From a virus, in the IMG/VR virus record IMGVR_UViG_3300012984_000005, positions 1 to 37,852 of that record: a stretch of 37,852 bases of DNA, one strand, 5' to 3'. Position numbers and translations under genes: made by a program. Below are positions 30,592-36,500 of this stretch, in pieces (the first letter of the stretch is position 1; each line of letters opens with the position of its first letter). The notes beneath the pieces were generated by a model, which searched no databases, was not told the origin of the DNA, and saw only the letters and a program-made list of their open reading frames with translations.

Positions 30592-30612
30592 AGGGGTTCG
30601 CCCCTTTTTATT
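30592..30612 (+). terminator. Intrinsic terminator with UUCG loop
   Basis: AGGGG at 30592-30596 pairs with CCCCT at 30601-30605 across TTCG, an extra-stable tetraloop, followed by TTTTATTTT. It ends the recombination operon. Confidence 0.82.
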
Positions 30613-30634
30613 TTAAATAATTTGTTTACATTTG
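30613..30634 (+). promoter_or_regulatory. Promoter of the replication operon
   Basis: TACATTTG at 30627-30634 is a good Bacteroidota -7 element just after the UUCG terminator. A -33 element is not clear and there is no GGTATCAAA box, so this promoter differs from the five-copy family. It precedes ATG 30655 by 20 bases. Confidence 0.55.
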
Positions 30635-30654
30635 ATAAAACAAACAATATTTAT

Positions 30655-30903
30655 ATGAACATAGAATCAAATATTATTCCTCAATTCACAAAATCATCTC
30701 GTGGGCGCCCTCCCAGATATCCATTTCATGAATTGTTGCCAGGACATACGCTTATAGTTCCAATAAGTGGATATAAAGACAAAATAACTGCATTAAGAGC
30801 CGTTAGCAATGCAATTTCAATATACAAGACTAGGAATAAACTAGATTGGGAGACGGCATGTAGAACGACAGACAATAGCATTAATGTTCACCGCTTAAAG
30901 TAA
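30655..30903 (+). CDS. Small AT-hook-like phage protein, 82 aa
   Basis: Contains SSRGRPPRYPFHELLPGHTLIVPISG, a form I recall as RGRPxKYPFxxLxxGxSFxxP in many uncharacterised phage proteins, then LRAVSNAISIYKTRNKLDWETACRTTDNSINVHRLK. The RGRPP core resembles an AT-hook. It could bind DNA, possibly near the replication origin 800 bases downstream; that is inference. The in-frame start at 30622 overlaps the promoter and was rejected. Confidence 0.6.
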   Translation: MNIESNIIPQFTKSSRGRPPRYPFHELLPGHTLIVPISGYKDKITALRAVSNAISIYKTRNKLDWETACRTTDNSINVHRLK

Positions 30904-30907
30904 ACTT

Positions 30908-31096
30908 ATGCCAATTAAAAACATAAAACTTATACATCCAATAGACGAAAGCAATTCTTCTATAGAGATTTTTGCATCTTCCGATGGAATATGCATCAAT
31001 AATCAGGAAGATGATTTTTTTACGATAATAGCTTTTGAAGACTGGAAAGAAATTGCGGCTTTTATTTCAGATGAAATTAAAAAATATGGCGAATAG
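30908..31096 (+). CDS. Hypothetical protein, 62 aa
   Basis: A small acidic protein (KNIKLIHPIDESNSSIEIFASSDGICINNQEDDFFTIIAFEDWKEIAAFISDEI) with strand-then-helix pattern. It overlaps the initiator gene by 11 bases, so it is likely co-translated. No family recognised. Confidence 0.48.
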   Translation: MPIKNIKLIHPIDESNSSIEIFASSDGICINNQEDDFFTIIAFEDWKEIAAFISDEIKKYGE

Positions 31097-31874
31097 ACTC
31101 ACAGATACATTGAAGTGGAATAAGGGGTTCATGAGGGGCTTGCCTGGGGCTTACAAGCTGCTTTGGCTTTATCTATGTGATGAATGTAATCATGCCGGTA
31201 TTTGGGACGTAGACAAGGATATAGCACAAATAAAGATCGGTAATGATATGGTAATCGATTGGGAGAAAGCGCTTATTCTTTTACAAACTAAGATTATAGT
31301 TATAGACAATGGTCAAAAATGGTTCATCCCTTCATTTGTAAAATTCCATTACAAGGAACTAAAAGGGACAGATAACGCTACAAAATCTGTTATAACACAG
31401 TTAAAAAAGTATAATTTAATAACTGATGATTTACAAATATGTTTAAGGGCTGACGAGGGGCTGACGAGGGGCTGCTCAGCCCCCCTATATACTACAATAC
31501 TATATAATTCTAATTTAGAAAATAATATAGGCGTTGCATCTGAAAATAAAACGCCGGTAATTCACCTGAATGAAACACTGAAAAGTATCGATGTTTTAAT
31601 GACGGATGCATTGTCTGACAAAATAAATTTTGTTGAGCATGTCATGCGCGAAAACAAAATGACTGAATTCCAGATATCAAGTGCGCTTTCTTCTTTCGTT
31701 GGCTTCCTGAAATCTGGTGGGGAATTGGTAAAGACGAGTAAAGACTTCAGGTTTCATTTTCAGAATTGGCTCAAGAAACAAGACAAAACCTTATTCAGGA
31801 TAAACCCTATGTTCAATGGCAAACCACTCACAAACATCCCGAACGCGAAAGACGTTGTCGAAAAGTACAAATGA
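31086..31874 (+). CDS. Putative replication initiator / helicase loader, 262 aa
   Basis: The N-terminal 110 residues (RLTDTLKWNKGFMRGLPGAYKLLWLYLCDECNHAGIWDVD ... WFIPSFVKFHYKEL) are of the kind seen in replisome-organiser and initiator proteins with winged-helix DNA-binding domains. A flexible, A/T-rich-coded linker (near residues 118-150) contains the iterons, and the C-terminal domain (DKINFVEHVMRENKMTEFQISSALSSFVGFLKSGGE) may contact the helicase. It is followed directly by DnaB, as in lambda O-P arrangements. ATG 31086 is preferred over the in-frame 31035, which overlaps the previous gene by 62 bases. Confidence 0.65.
   Translation: MANRLTDTLKWNKGFMRGLPGAYKLLWLYLCDECNHAGIWDVDKDIAQIKIGNDMVIDWEKALILLQTKIIVIDNGQKWFIPSFVKFHYKELKGTDNATKSVITQLKKYNLITDDLQICLRADEGLTRGCSAPLYTTILYNSNLENNIGVASENKTPVIHLNETLKSIDVLMTDALSDKINFVEHVMRENKMTEFQISSALSSFVGFLKSGGELVKTSKDFRFHFQNWLKKQDKTLFRINPMFNGKPLTNIPNAKDVVEKYK
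31447..31540 (+). other. Candidate replication origin: 11-bp iterons plus AT-rich stretch
   Basis: Three consecutive 11-bp units start at 31447, 31458 and 31469: GGGCTGACGAG twice, then GGGCTGCTCAG. The last forms an inverted repeat GGGGCT-GCTC-AGCCCC. A very A/T-rich stretch (31487-31540) follows. The unit length equals about one helical turn and is not a multiple of three, so protein coding does not explain it. The setting inside the putative initiator gene parallels the lambda O origin. Confidence 0.55.
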
Positions 31875-33204
31875 TTTGCAACTTGTTCATTTAAAAGAAC
31901 ATATACATTATTCTTATGATCTGGAAGGGGCAATACTCGGTGCTTGTATGCTTGAAGCGGATGCTTTCCCAAGAATTAGAGGGCTTTTAACACCGGAGTG
32001 CTTTTTCAAGAATGCTAATATGATGATATTCAATATAATATCAGATATGTGGGGGCGTGGATTGGGATTAGATATAATTAGTATTTGTGTTGAAATTCAT
32101 AGGAAATCAATTGAAATTCAGGGAGTTGATAATATTCCTTACTACTTAACTTGCCTTACCAGGGACGTAGTGGGAACTGGTCATCTAGAGCAGCATTGCA
32201 TTTATCTGCGGGAGTATTACGCAAAACGTGAATTGCTTATCATCCAAATGGGCGCAGGATCTCAAGACGGAGAGATGGACACGGTTGCAAGAGCGTTAGA
32301 CGTGCAACGGCGCATACAGGATGTATTGTCACTGAAGACGACCGATGACTGGATGGATATAAGCACAGTCATGCATAGGCTTGCAATGCACATGGATAGG
32401 GTATCAGGTAAAGACATGATGGGCATCCCGACGGGATTTAATACGCTGGATCGTGCCACAGGAGGATGGCAGCCAGGACAGGTGATCATCATTGGCGCCC
32501 GACCCTCAGTGGGGAAAACGGCATTGGCGGTAGAAATTGCAATTGCTGCAGCACGCGCCGGACACGATACCGGGATCATTGAATTAGAAATGCCTGTGGA
32601 GCAAATTGGGGGTCGGATGCTATCAAGTTTTGCACAAATTGAATTTTGGCGTATTTGGAGGTCAAAATTCAATGATCAGGATCAAGTAAGTACATTATAC
32701 CACTTAATGGGAGATATGGCAAATTTGCCTATCCAAATTAGCGATAAAACGAATGTTTCAATATCTGATATCAGGGCAAAGGCAATAAAACTTAAAAAAC
32801 GTGGAAAATTGAAACTACTTATGATAGATTATTTGCAACTGATGGAGGACGATGAAAAATCATTTTCCAGGGAGCAAGCGGTATCAAAAATGAGCCGTGG
32901 TTTTAAGTTGTTGGCAATGGAGCTTGGTATCCCCATTATAGTGCTGATCCAAATGAACCGTGAGAGCGAAAAAACGGCAGATAAGAGACCAAGAATGAGC
33001 AATGCCAGGGAGTCCGGCGCCATAGAACAGGACGCTGATCTATTTATAATACTCCATAGAGATTGGAAATCAGGTATTTTAACGGACCAATTTGGCAATA
33101 GTACCGAACGGCAGGCACAACTTATTCTTGAAAAGCATCGTAATGGAGAGCCAATAACTTTAGATCTAAACTTTGATCCTGAAACAATGTATTTCTATGA
33201 ATAA
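31816..33204 (+). CDS. dnaB: Replicative DNA helicase (DnaB family)
   Basis: A 462-aa DnaB-type helicase that unwinds the template ahead of the host replisome. N-terminal domain: EGAILGACMLEADAFPRIRGLLTPECFF..NANMMIFNII; C-terminal RecA-like domain: GFNTLDRATGGWQPGQVIIIGARPSVGKTALAVEIA (Walker A GARPSVGKT near residue 230), then LKLLMIDYLQLM (Walker B), PIIVLIQMNRESEK, ARESGAIEQDADLFIILHR and a C-terminal KHRNGEPITLDLNFDPETM. The first 20 residues overlap the initiator gene; a TTG in frame at 31876, after its stop, is an alternative start. Confidence 0.93.
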   Translation: MANHSQTSRTRKTLSKSTNDLQLVHLKEHIHYSYDLEGAILGACMLEADAFPRIRGLLTPECFFKNANMMIFNIISDMWGRGLGLDIISICVEIHRKSIEIQGVDNIPYYLTCLTRDVVGTGHLEQHCIYLREYYAKRELLIIQMGAGSQDGEMDTVARALDVQRRIQDVLSLKTTDDWMDISTVMHRLAMHMDRVSGKDMMGIPTGFNTLDRATGGWQPGQVIIIGARPSVGKTALAVEIAIAAARAGHDTGIIELEMPVEQIGGRMLSSFAQIEFWRIWRSKFNDQDQVSTLYHLMGDMANLPIQISDKTNVSISDIRAKAIKLKKRGKLKLLMIDYLQLMEDDEKSFSREQAVSKMSRGFKLLAMELGIPIIVLIQMNRESEKTADKRPRMSNARESGAIEQDADLFIILHRDWKSGILTDQFGNSTERQAQLILEKHRNGEPITLDLNFDPETMYFYE

Positions 33205-33364
33205 AGCGGAGCTATTGAGATTTAGGAGGCGTTTTAAGAGATTCAGGAGTAGACCAAAAACGCCTAATTTTCTACCATACATATATGTTATATATGGTAA
33301 CATTGAAAACTATTTCAAGATAATGAATTTTAGAAAGAGACTTTACGAAACATTTAAAAAATGA
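33197..33364 (+). CDS. Hypothetical protein, 55 aa, very basic
   Basis: A small Arg/Lys-rich protein (AELLRFRRRFKRFRSRPKTP; FRKRLYETFKK) likely to bind nucleic acid. ATG 33197 overlaps the helicase end by eight bases. An in-frame start at 33173 lies inside the helicase and is less likely. An imperfect palindrome with ATATAT core (33276-33301) lies within its coding sequence. No family recognised. Confidence 0.45.
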   Translation: MNKAELLRFRRRFKRFRSRPKTPNFLPYIYVIYGNIENYFKIMNFRKRLYETFKK

Positions 33365-33367
33365 ATT

Positions 33368-33742
33368 ATGTCAAAAACAAAACACATTTCAGAGGTAATT
33401 GAACAGGTATTTCCGGAATTAACAGCTAATCAGCTGACAAAAATGGCGATTGAATATTTCAATGCCAGGGGATATAATGTATGGCGCCAAAATCAGGTGC
33501 CAGTTCGCGGACGTGGTTTTATAGGCAAAAAAGGACAATCCGACTTAATAGGTTTTGCCACTCAATTTCATGTTAACCCAGGTGCGTTTTTCGCAGGTGA
33601 AGTTAAAAGGCGTGGAGACGTATTATCGGATGAACAAAAGGATTTTTTAAGGGAGGTAAATGCTGCTGGTGGATATGGATTCCTGATAGAGGATGACGGG
33701 AAGGGATGTATAAAATATAGACTTTATACAGATAAAAAATGA
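33368..33742 (+). CDS. VRR-NUC nuclease, 124 aa
   Basis: A PD-(D/E)XK-superfamily nuclease of the VRR-NUC type. Key pattern: KKGQSDLIGF (catalytic Asp), FFAGEVKRRGDVLSDEQKDFLREVNAAGG (Glu-x-Lys) and a closing YGFLIEDDG. These small nucleases act on branched DNA in phage recombination and packaging; a resolvase-like role is plausible. It is in the replication operon, coupled by ATGA to the next gene. Confidence 0.82.
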   Translation: MSKTKHISEVIEQVFPELTANQLTKMAIEYFNARGYNVWRQNQVPVRGRGFIGKKGQSDLIGFATQFHVNPGAFFAGEVKRRGDVLSDEQKDFLREVNAAGGYGFLIEDDGKGCIKYRLYTDKK

Positions 33743-33987
33743 ATTGTAAAACCTCATATTGCTTCTACTCGAAATATAGATATGCCAGTGATGGTACCTT
33801 AAAGTCTACTTCATGCGTTCCGCTGTTTTGTGACCCTAAAGTGATTACAATTAAGGTGTCTAAGAAATGGGCGGAATCACAAACGCCACGATTCACGAAA
33901 GATCCCGAATTCTGTAAATGGGCAAAGAAGCAATTGGTTAAACTACATCTTGAATCAGACACTGAAATATTAAAACAAAACACATGA
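33739..33987 (+). CDS. Hypothetical protein, 82 aa, Cys-rich N-terminus
   Basis: Starts MNCKTSYCFYSKYRY and has further Cys residues (STSCVPLFCDP), then a basic helix (KKWAESQTPRFTKDPEFCKWAKKQLVKL). The Cys spacing could form a small metal site but no standard finger is evident. It is coupled to both neighbours by ATGA overlaps. Confidence 0.5.
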   Translation: MNCKTSYCFYSKYRYASDGTLKSTSCVPLFCDPKVITIKVSKKWAESQTPRFTKDPEFCKWAKKQLVKLHLESDTEILKQNT

Positions 33988-34403
33988 TCACCGCTACAGA
34001 GTTAAAAACGCTGATTGCAGAATGTGAGGAAAATGCAAGTATCCATATTTCTGCAATGGAATTGGCAAAAACAACCAAGAATAAGCCGAACGCCTTGCGA
34101 GAGAAAAAGAAAGCGCAAGGATGGAGGGACAGGCAGGAGCTTTATAATTTTTGCATACAGGCTATTGAGACTATGACACCTGAAAACATGGAACGACAGC
34201 GCCGGGAGTTAATGGTGAAAATTAGCACAGCAGAGAAAAGATCGTATGATCTTCTTTGGGCCAATAGAGCTGCTGCCGGGATGAAGAAAGAACCGGACTT
34301 AAAAGATGCAGGCATTAAAAAGGCTTATGATAAGCTATTAAAGGCATACGATATCGCCGATTGGAAAAGACAATTGAAAATTCTAAACATAATACTGAAA
34401 TAA
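33984..34403 (+). CDS. Hypothetical protein, 139 aa, helical
   Basis: Mostly long charged helices (ATELKTLIAECEENASIHISAMELAKTTKNK; QRRELMVKISTAEKRSYDLLWANRAAAGMKK), suggesting a coiled-coil or helical bundle. It is the last gene of the replication operon, starting in the stop of the gene before. No family recognised. Promoter copy 5 starts directly after its stop. Confidence 0.5.
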   Translation: MITATELKTLIAECEENASIHISAMELAKTTKNKPNALREKKKAQGWRDRQELYNFCIQAIETMTPENMERQRRELMVKISTAEKRSYDLLWANRAAAGMKKEPDLKDAGIKKAYDKLLKAYDIADWKRQLKILNIILK

Positions 34404-34404
34404 A

Positions 34405-34436
34405 TTTGCTGGTATCAAATGTTCTACCTATCTTTG
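34405..34436 (+). promoter_or_regulatory. Promoter, GGTATCAAA family (copy 5)
   Basis: TTTG at 34405-34408, a 20-base spacer and TATCTTTG at 34429-34436. The spacer contains GGTATCAAA at 34411-34419, but the TGTC half is altered (TGTTCTAC). No coding sequence follows; the transcript would be a short RNA ending at the terminator at 34497. Confidence 0.75.
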
Positions 34437-34442
34437 AATTGA

Positions 34443-34522
34443 TAAACGGATGTTGTGGAACATACTTGAGATTCTTTAATAGGTATAGGGAAAAACAAAG
34501 AGGGTATTTACCCTCTTTATAA
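34443..34522 (+). ncRNA. Candidate small RNA, about 80 nt
   Basis: Bounded by promoter copy 5 and the perfect terminator hairpin at 34497-34518, with no plausible start codon and reading frame. The body contains TGTTGTGGAACA, able to form a 4-bp hairpin. A promoter plus terminator around a non-coding 80 bases is the standard layout of a small RNA. The 5' end is inferred from the -7 element. Confidence 0.5.
34497..34518 (+). terminator. Intrinsic terminator of the small RNA
   Basis: AAAGAGGGT at 34497-34505 pairs perfectly with ACCCTCTTT at 34510-34518 across ATTT. The 3' arm supplies the T-run. Confidence 0.82.
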
Positions 34523-34529
34523 CTTTGAA

Positions 34530-34757
34530 AGTTCATTGAAATCATTATAAATTATTATCCAGTGCCGTAGAATTGTGTTGCTTCAGCTTTATTGTACACA
34601 ATCGCTTGTTGCCTGGGTATATTATTACGGTGTACGCGTAGGCTTTACAGCAGAGTGAGCCTGATCACAAGCAAAAACAATAACGTTGAGTTAATGTATT
34701 GGATTTTAGGTACGTGTTAGCTAGTCAAGCAAACCGGGTGTACCCCCCGGTTTGCTT
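34530..34757 (+). ncRNA. Candidate structured non-coding RNA
   Basis: About 230 bases without a coding frame, with several long-range helices: ATTGTGT (34573-34579) with ACACAAT (34597-34603), enclosed by CCGTA with TACGG (34566 with 34632 region), and AGGCT with AGCCT (34640-34665 region). It ends in an 11-bp terminator stem. A -7-like TAACTTTG lies at 34520-34527. It does not resemble tmRNA, 6S RNA or RNase P RNA in the features I could check. It could also be a packaging or cos/pac region, because terminase genes follow. Confidence 0.42.
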
Positions 34758-34761
34758 TTAA
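34727..34761 (+). terminator. Strong intrinsic terminator, 11-bp stem
   Basis: AGCAAACCGGG at 34728-34738 pairs perfectly with CCCGGTTTGCT at 34746-34756 across a seven-base loop, with TTTT following. It ends the candidate structured RNA. Confidence 0.87.
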
Positions 34762-34804
34762 TAAGATTTTGTTTTGGTTTTTCATAGGATATGATGAAAT
34801 AAAT

Positions 34805-34833
34805 GTCCCAGGTATAAACTTGGGACTCATCTT
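34805..34833 (+). terminator. Hairpin related to the one at 25562
   Basis: GTCCCAGGT at 34805-34813 pairs with ACTTGGGAC at 34818-34826 (one G-U) across ATAA. The same stem, with changes that keep pairing, occurs at 25562-25583. The T-run after it is weak, so it may be a processing or regulatory hairpin rather than a full terminator. Confidence 0.5.
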
Positions 34834-34866
34834 TAAGGAACCGGCATAAGCCGTTTATTATATGGA

Positions 34867-34895
34867 TTGATTAAATAGGATATGTTTTACATTGA
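34867..34895 (+). promoter_or_regulatory. Possible promoter of the tRNA-like cluster
   Basis: TTG at 34867-34869 and TACATTGA at 34888-34895 are spaced by 18 bases. The nine bases TTTTACATTGA-like are shared with 25541-25551. It lies 60 bases before the first tRNA-like gene. Weak match to the consensus. Confidence 0.4.
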
Positions 34896-34955
34896 AAGGG
34901 TGTAATTCGTTCATATTACTTGATTTGATGGACAGTCGGGAATAGACCGACAAAT

Positions 34956-35026
34956 TGGCTTATAGTTTAATGGAAAAACGCTTGGCTCATACCCAGGAAA
35001 TGCAGGTTCGAATCCTGAAACGCTCA
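34956..35026 (+). tRNA. tRNA-like gene, CAT anticodon (Met-type), imperfect acceptor stem
   Basis: The D arm (GTTT/AAAC with AATGG loop), an anticodon arm CTTGG-CTCATAC-CCAGG giving CAT, and a T arm around GGTTCGAATCC are well formed. The acceptor stem is poor (about 4 of 7 pairs between 34956-34962 and 35019-35025), and the first T-stem pair is mismatched. CCA is not encoded. It may be a functional but degenerate tRNA-Met/Ile, a decaying gene, or a tRNA mimic. Confidence 0.6.
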
Positions 35027-35125
35027 CGGCGGTAGATGTTGTTCTGCTTGTTTACGGCCCGCACAAAGTCGTTAAAAAAGCACGCATATACGTGGAATAA
35101 GGATTCAGCCTATATTGCGTTAAGT

Positions 35126-35213
35126 TGTGTGTTGGTAGAGTGGCCGAACATAGTAACACTACCGGATTTCATTCGGATAAGAACAGACGCGGGTTCGAAT
35201 CCCGCACACACAA
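35126..35213 (+). tRNA. tRNA-like gene, class II size, anticodon uncertain
   Basis: A perfect 7-bp acceptor (TGTGTGT/ACACACA) and a perfect 5-bp T stem (GCGGG/CCCGC) with TTCGAAT loop. The middle of 62 bases does not fold into a standard D arm: GGTAG pairs with CTACC over a 20-base loop. The anticodon stem is weak (ACCGG/TCGGA); the best loop ATTTCAT would read TTC. CCA is not encoded. Confidence 0.5.
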
Positions 35214-35231
35214 CAATTTTAATTTAAGTAT

Positions 35232-35537
35232 ATGAAACTATTAATTTTTACTATTTTATCATTTTTCTTTAATCCAGCAAAAGAACCAGTGGCATCAATA
35301 CCAGCTGGAACAATAGTAATATTGCAGGACTATTCTGGATACAACTTTTACCCGCAGCAATGGGAAAGTTCGTTTCAATCAGTTGTAGGTTTACGCGTGA
35401 AAAGCACTGGAACTGACGTAATACAGGATGTATTTACAGGGGAATTATTTTATAGAATGTCATTTACAGATCGTTTTGGAAATGTATTACCAGTTGTGTA
35501 CTGGCCAGCTAATAAGGTTAATATTGTATTTAATTGA
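35232..35537 (+). CDS. Hypothetical secreted protein, 101 aa
   Basis: Has a hydrophobic N-terminus (MKLLIFTILSFFFNPAKEPVAS) that could be a signal peptide, then a beta-type body (GTIVILQDYSGYNFYPQQWESSFQSVVGLRVKSTGTDVIQDVFTGELFY). It sits between two tRNA-like genes and starts 18 bases after the second, so transcription probably runs through all of them. ATG 35232 has the AAGTATATG context. No family recognised. Confidence 0.52.
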   Translation: MKLLIFTILSFFFNPAKEPVASIPAGTIVILQDYSGYNFYPQQWESSFQSVVGLRVKSTGTDVIQDVFTGELFYRMSFTDRFGNVLPVVYWPANKVNIVFN

Positions 35538-35543
35538 AATGAT

Positions 35544-35627
35544 GGATTATTGGCCGAGTGGTTTAAGGCGGATCATATTTGAATCGTGGGGTAATGCTCA
35601 CCGCTGGTTCGAATCCAGCATAATCTA
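35544..35627 (+). tRNA. tRNA-like gene, class II with variable arm, irregular anticodon arm
   Basis: Acceptor GGATTAT/ATAATCT (one G-U), D arm GCC/GGC with the GAGTGGTTTAA loop of Ser/Leu tRNAs, variable arm GTGGG/CTCAC, and T arm GCTGG/CCAGC with TTCGAAT are all good. The anticodon arm has only about 15 bases (GATCATATTTGAATC) with three or four pairs and no standard seven-base loop with U33, so no amino acid is assigned. CCA is not encoded. Confidence 0.55.
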
Positions 35628-35658
35628 CTTTTGGGGTTAACAAACAATGGATGAAAAT

Positions 35659-35690
35659 AGCCTGCTCGTCTCTACGGGTGGGCTACTTCA
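35659..35690 (+). terminator. Intrinsic terminator after the tRNA-like cluster
   Basis: An 11-bp stem (35659-35669 with 35674-35684; A-T, G-C, C-G, C-G, T-G, G-T, C-G, T-G, C-G, G-C, T-A) closes on CTCT and runs into ACTTCATTT. Confidence 0.75.
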
Positions 35691-35701
35691 TTTAAATTAA
35701 T

Positions 35702-35709
35702 TACATTTA
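35702..35709 (+). promoter_or_regulatory. Possible -7 element upstream of packaging genes
   Basis: TACATTTA, identical to the -7 of promoter copy 4, 16 bases before the ATG at 35726. No -33 or GGTATCAAA box was seen, so confidence is limited. Confidence 0.4.
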
Positions 35710-35725
35710 CTTAAAATATAATATT

Positions 35726-35959
35726 ATGGCACAACCATACATGGATGAATGGGCATCATCAAATCAGAAAAAGCATGAATCAAATGATTATGCCAGCGAG
35801 AAGAGAAATTTCTATAACATATTTGAAAGTGCTGAAAAGCATGCTGAAAAGTCTGAGCGGATTGCATTGAAGCTGGAAATAATGAAAATGGCTCTTGAAT
35901 GTACGGACCCTGTCAAGGATGCGGAGGCGATGTATCAATGGATAACTAAACCGGAATAA
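35726..35959 (+). CDS. Hypothetical protein, 77 aa
   Basis: A helical, charged protein (SEKRNFYNIFESAEKHAEKSERIALKLEIMKMALECTDPVKDAEAMYQWI) directly before the terminase small subunit, one base apart. Small genes at this position are often packaging-associated, but nothing identifies this one. Start at ATG 35726, TATTATGG context. Confidence 0.5.
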   Translation: MAQPYMDEWASSNQKKHESNDYASEKRNFYNIFESAEKHAEKSERIALKLEIMKMALECTDPVKDAEAMYQWITKPE

Positions 35960-35960
35960 C

Positions 35961-36500
35961 ATGGCAGGAGAAACCATAGGAGGCGATTTTTGGAGACATA
36001 TCAAGGTGGGACGACCTGTGTTGTATACGGAAGACGATCATGCGAAATTATGGCAGGAATTCCAGGATTATTGCCAATACTGCAAAGACAATCCAATAGA
36101 AATTGAGGATTGGGTTGGCAAAGATGCTGTGTATATCATCAGGAAAAAGCCACTTCCAATGACGATGCAAGGCTTTTGTTTGTTTATAGGGGCCTCATAT
36201 GCTTGGTGGAAGAAATTCAGAAATCAGCAGCATTGTCCAGAATTTGTAGCCGTCTTACACGCGATAGAGGACGGTATATCGAATCAGCAAATTTCAGGAG
36301 CAGCTGCAGGATTGTATCAACAGAATATTGTGGCCAGGATTAACGGGCTTGTTGATCGGAAAGAGGTGGAAAATTCCGGAAGCGTTACTGTAAAGAAAGA
36401 TGTGATTGATTACTCAAAACTAAGCGATGAAGCTCTACGAGAGATTGCAGCAGCGTCAAATTCAGATAATGCCGGAGAGGGCGAAAGCGGAGCTGTGTAA
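35961..36500 (+). CDS. terS: Terminase small subunit
   Basis: A 179-aa protein directly upstream of and overlapping TerL. It has the small-subunit layout: N-terminal region RPVLYTEDDHAKLWQEFQDYCQYCKDNPI, a helix-turn-helix-like MTMQGFCLFIGASYAWWKKFRNQ, helical QQISGAAAGLYQQNIVARINGLVDRKEV (family form GG...A..L......W.D), and an acidic tail. TerS recognises phage DNA and regulates the large subunit. Confidence 0.82.
   Translation: MAGETIGGDFWRHIKVGRPVLYTEDDHAKLWQEFQDYCQYCKDNPIEIEDWVGKDAVYIIRKKPLPMTMQGFCLFIGASYAWWKKFRNQQHCPEFVAVLHAIEDGISNQQISGAAAGLYQQNIVARINGLVDRKEVENSGSVTVKKDVIDYSKLSDEALREIAAASNSDNAGEGESGAV

Larger units (their letters stand above)
34762..34955. other. Non-coding stretch upstream of the tRNA-like cluster
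   Basis: Apart from the hairpin at 34805, a possible promoter at 34867-34895, and short stems (GGC-ATAA-GCC near 34845; GTCGG-GAATAGA-CCGAC at about 34935-34951), nothing coding was seen. No open frame with a plausible start was found on either strand. Confidence 0.6.

Noticed and set aside
33276-33301. Imperfect palindrome with ATATAT core
   Set aside because: Inside a coding region, A/T-rich and with a bulge; likely chance.
35036-35227. 63-codon open frame over the second tRNA-like gene
   Set aside because: It runs through the perfect acceptor and T arms of the tRNA-like gene and lacks a typical start context; the RNA is the better explanation.
35428-35640. 70-codon open frame over the third tRNA-like gene
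   Set aside because: Overlaps both the signal-peptide gene in another frame and the tRNA-like gene; no independent support.
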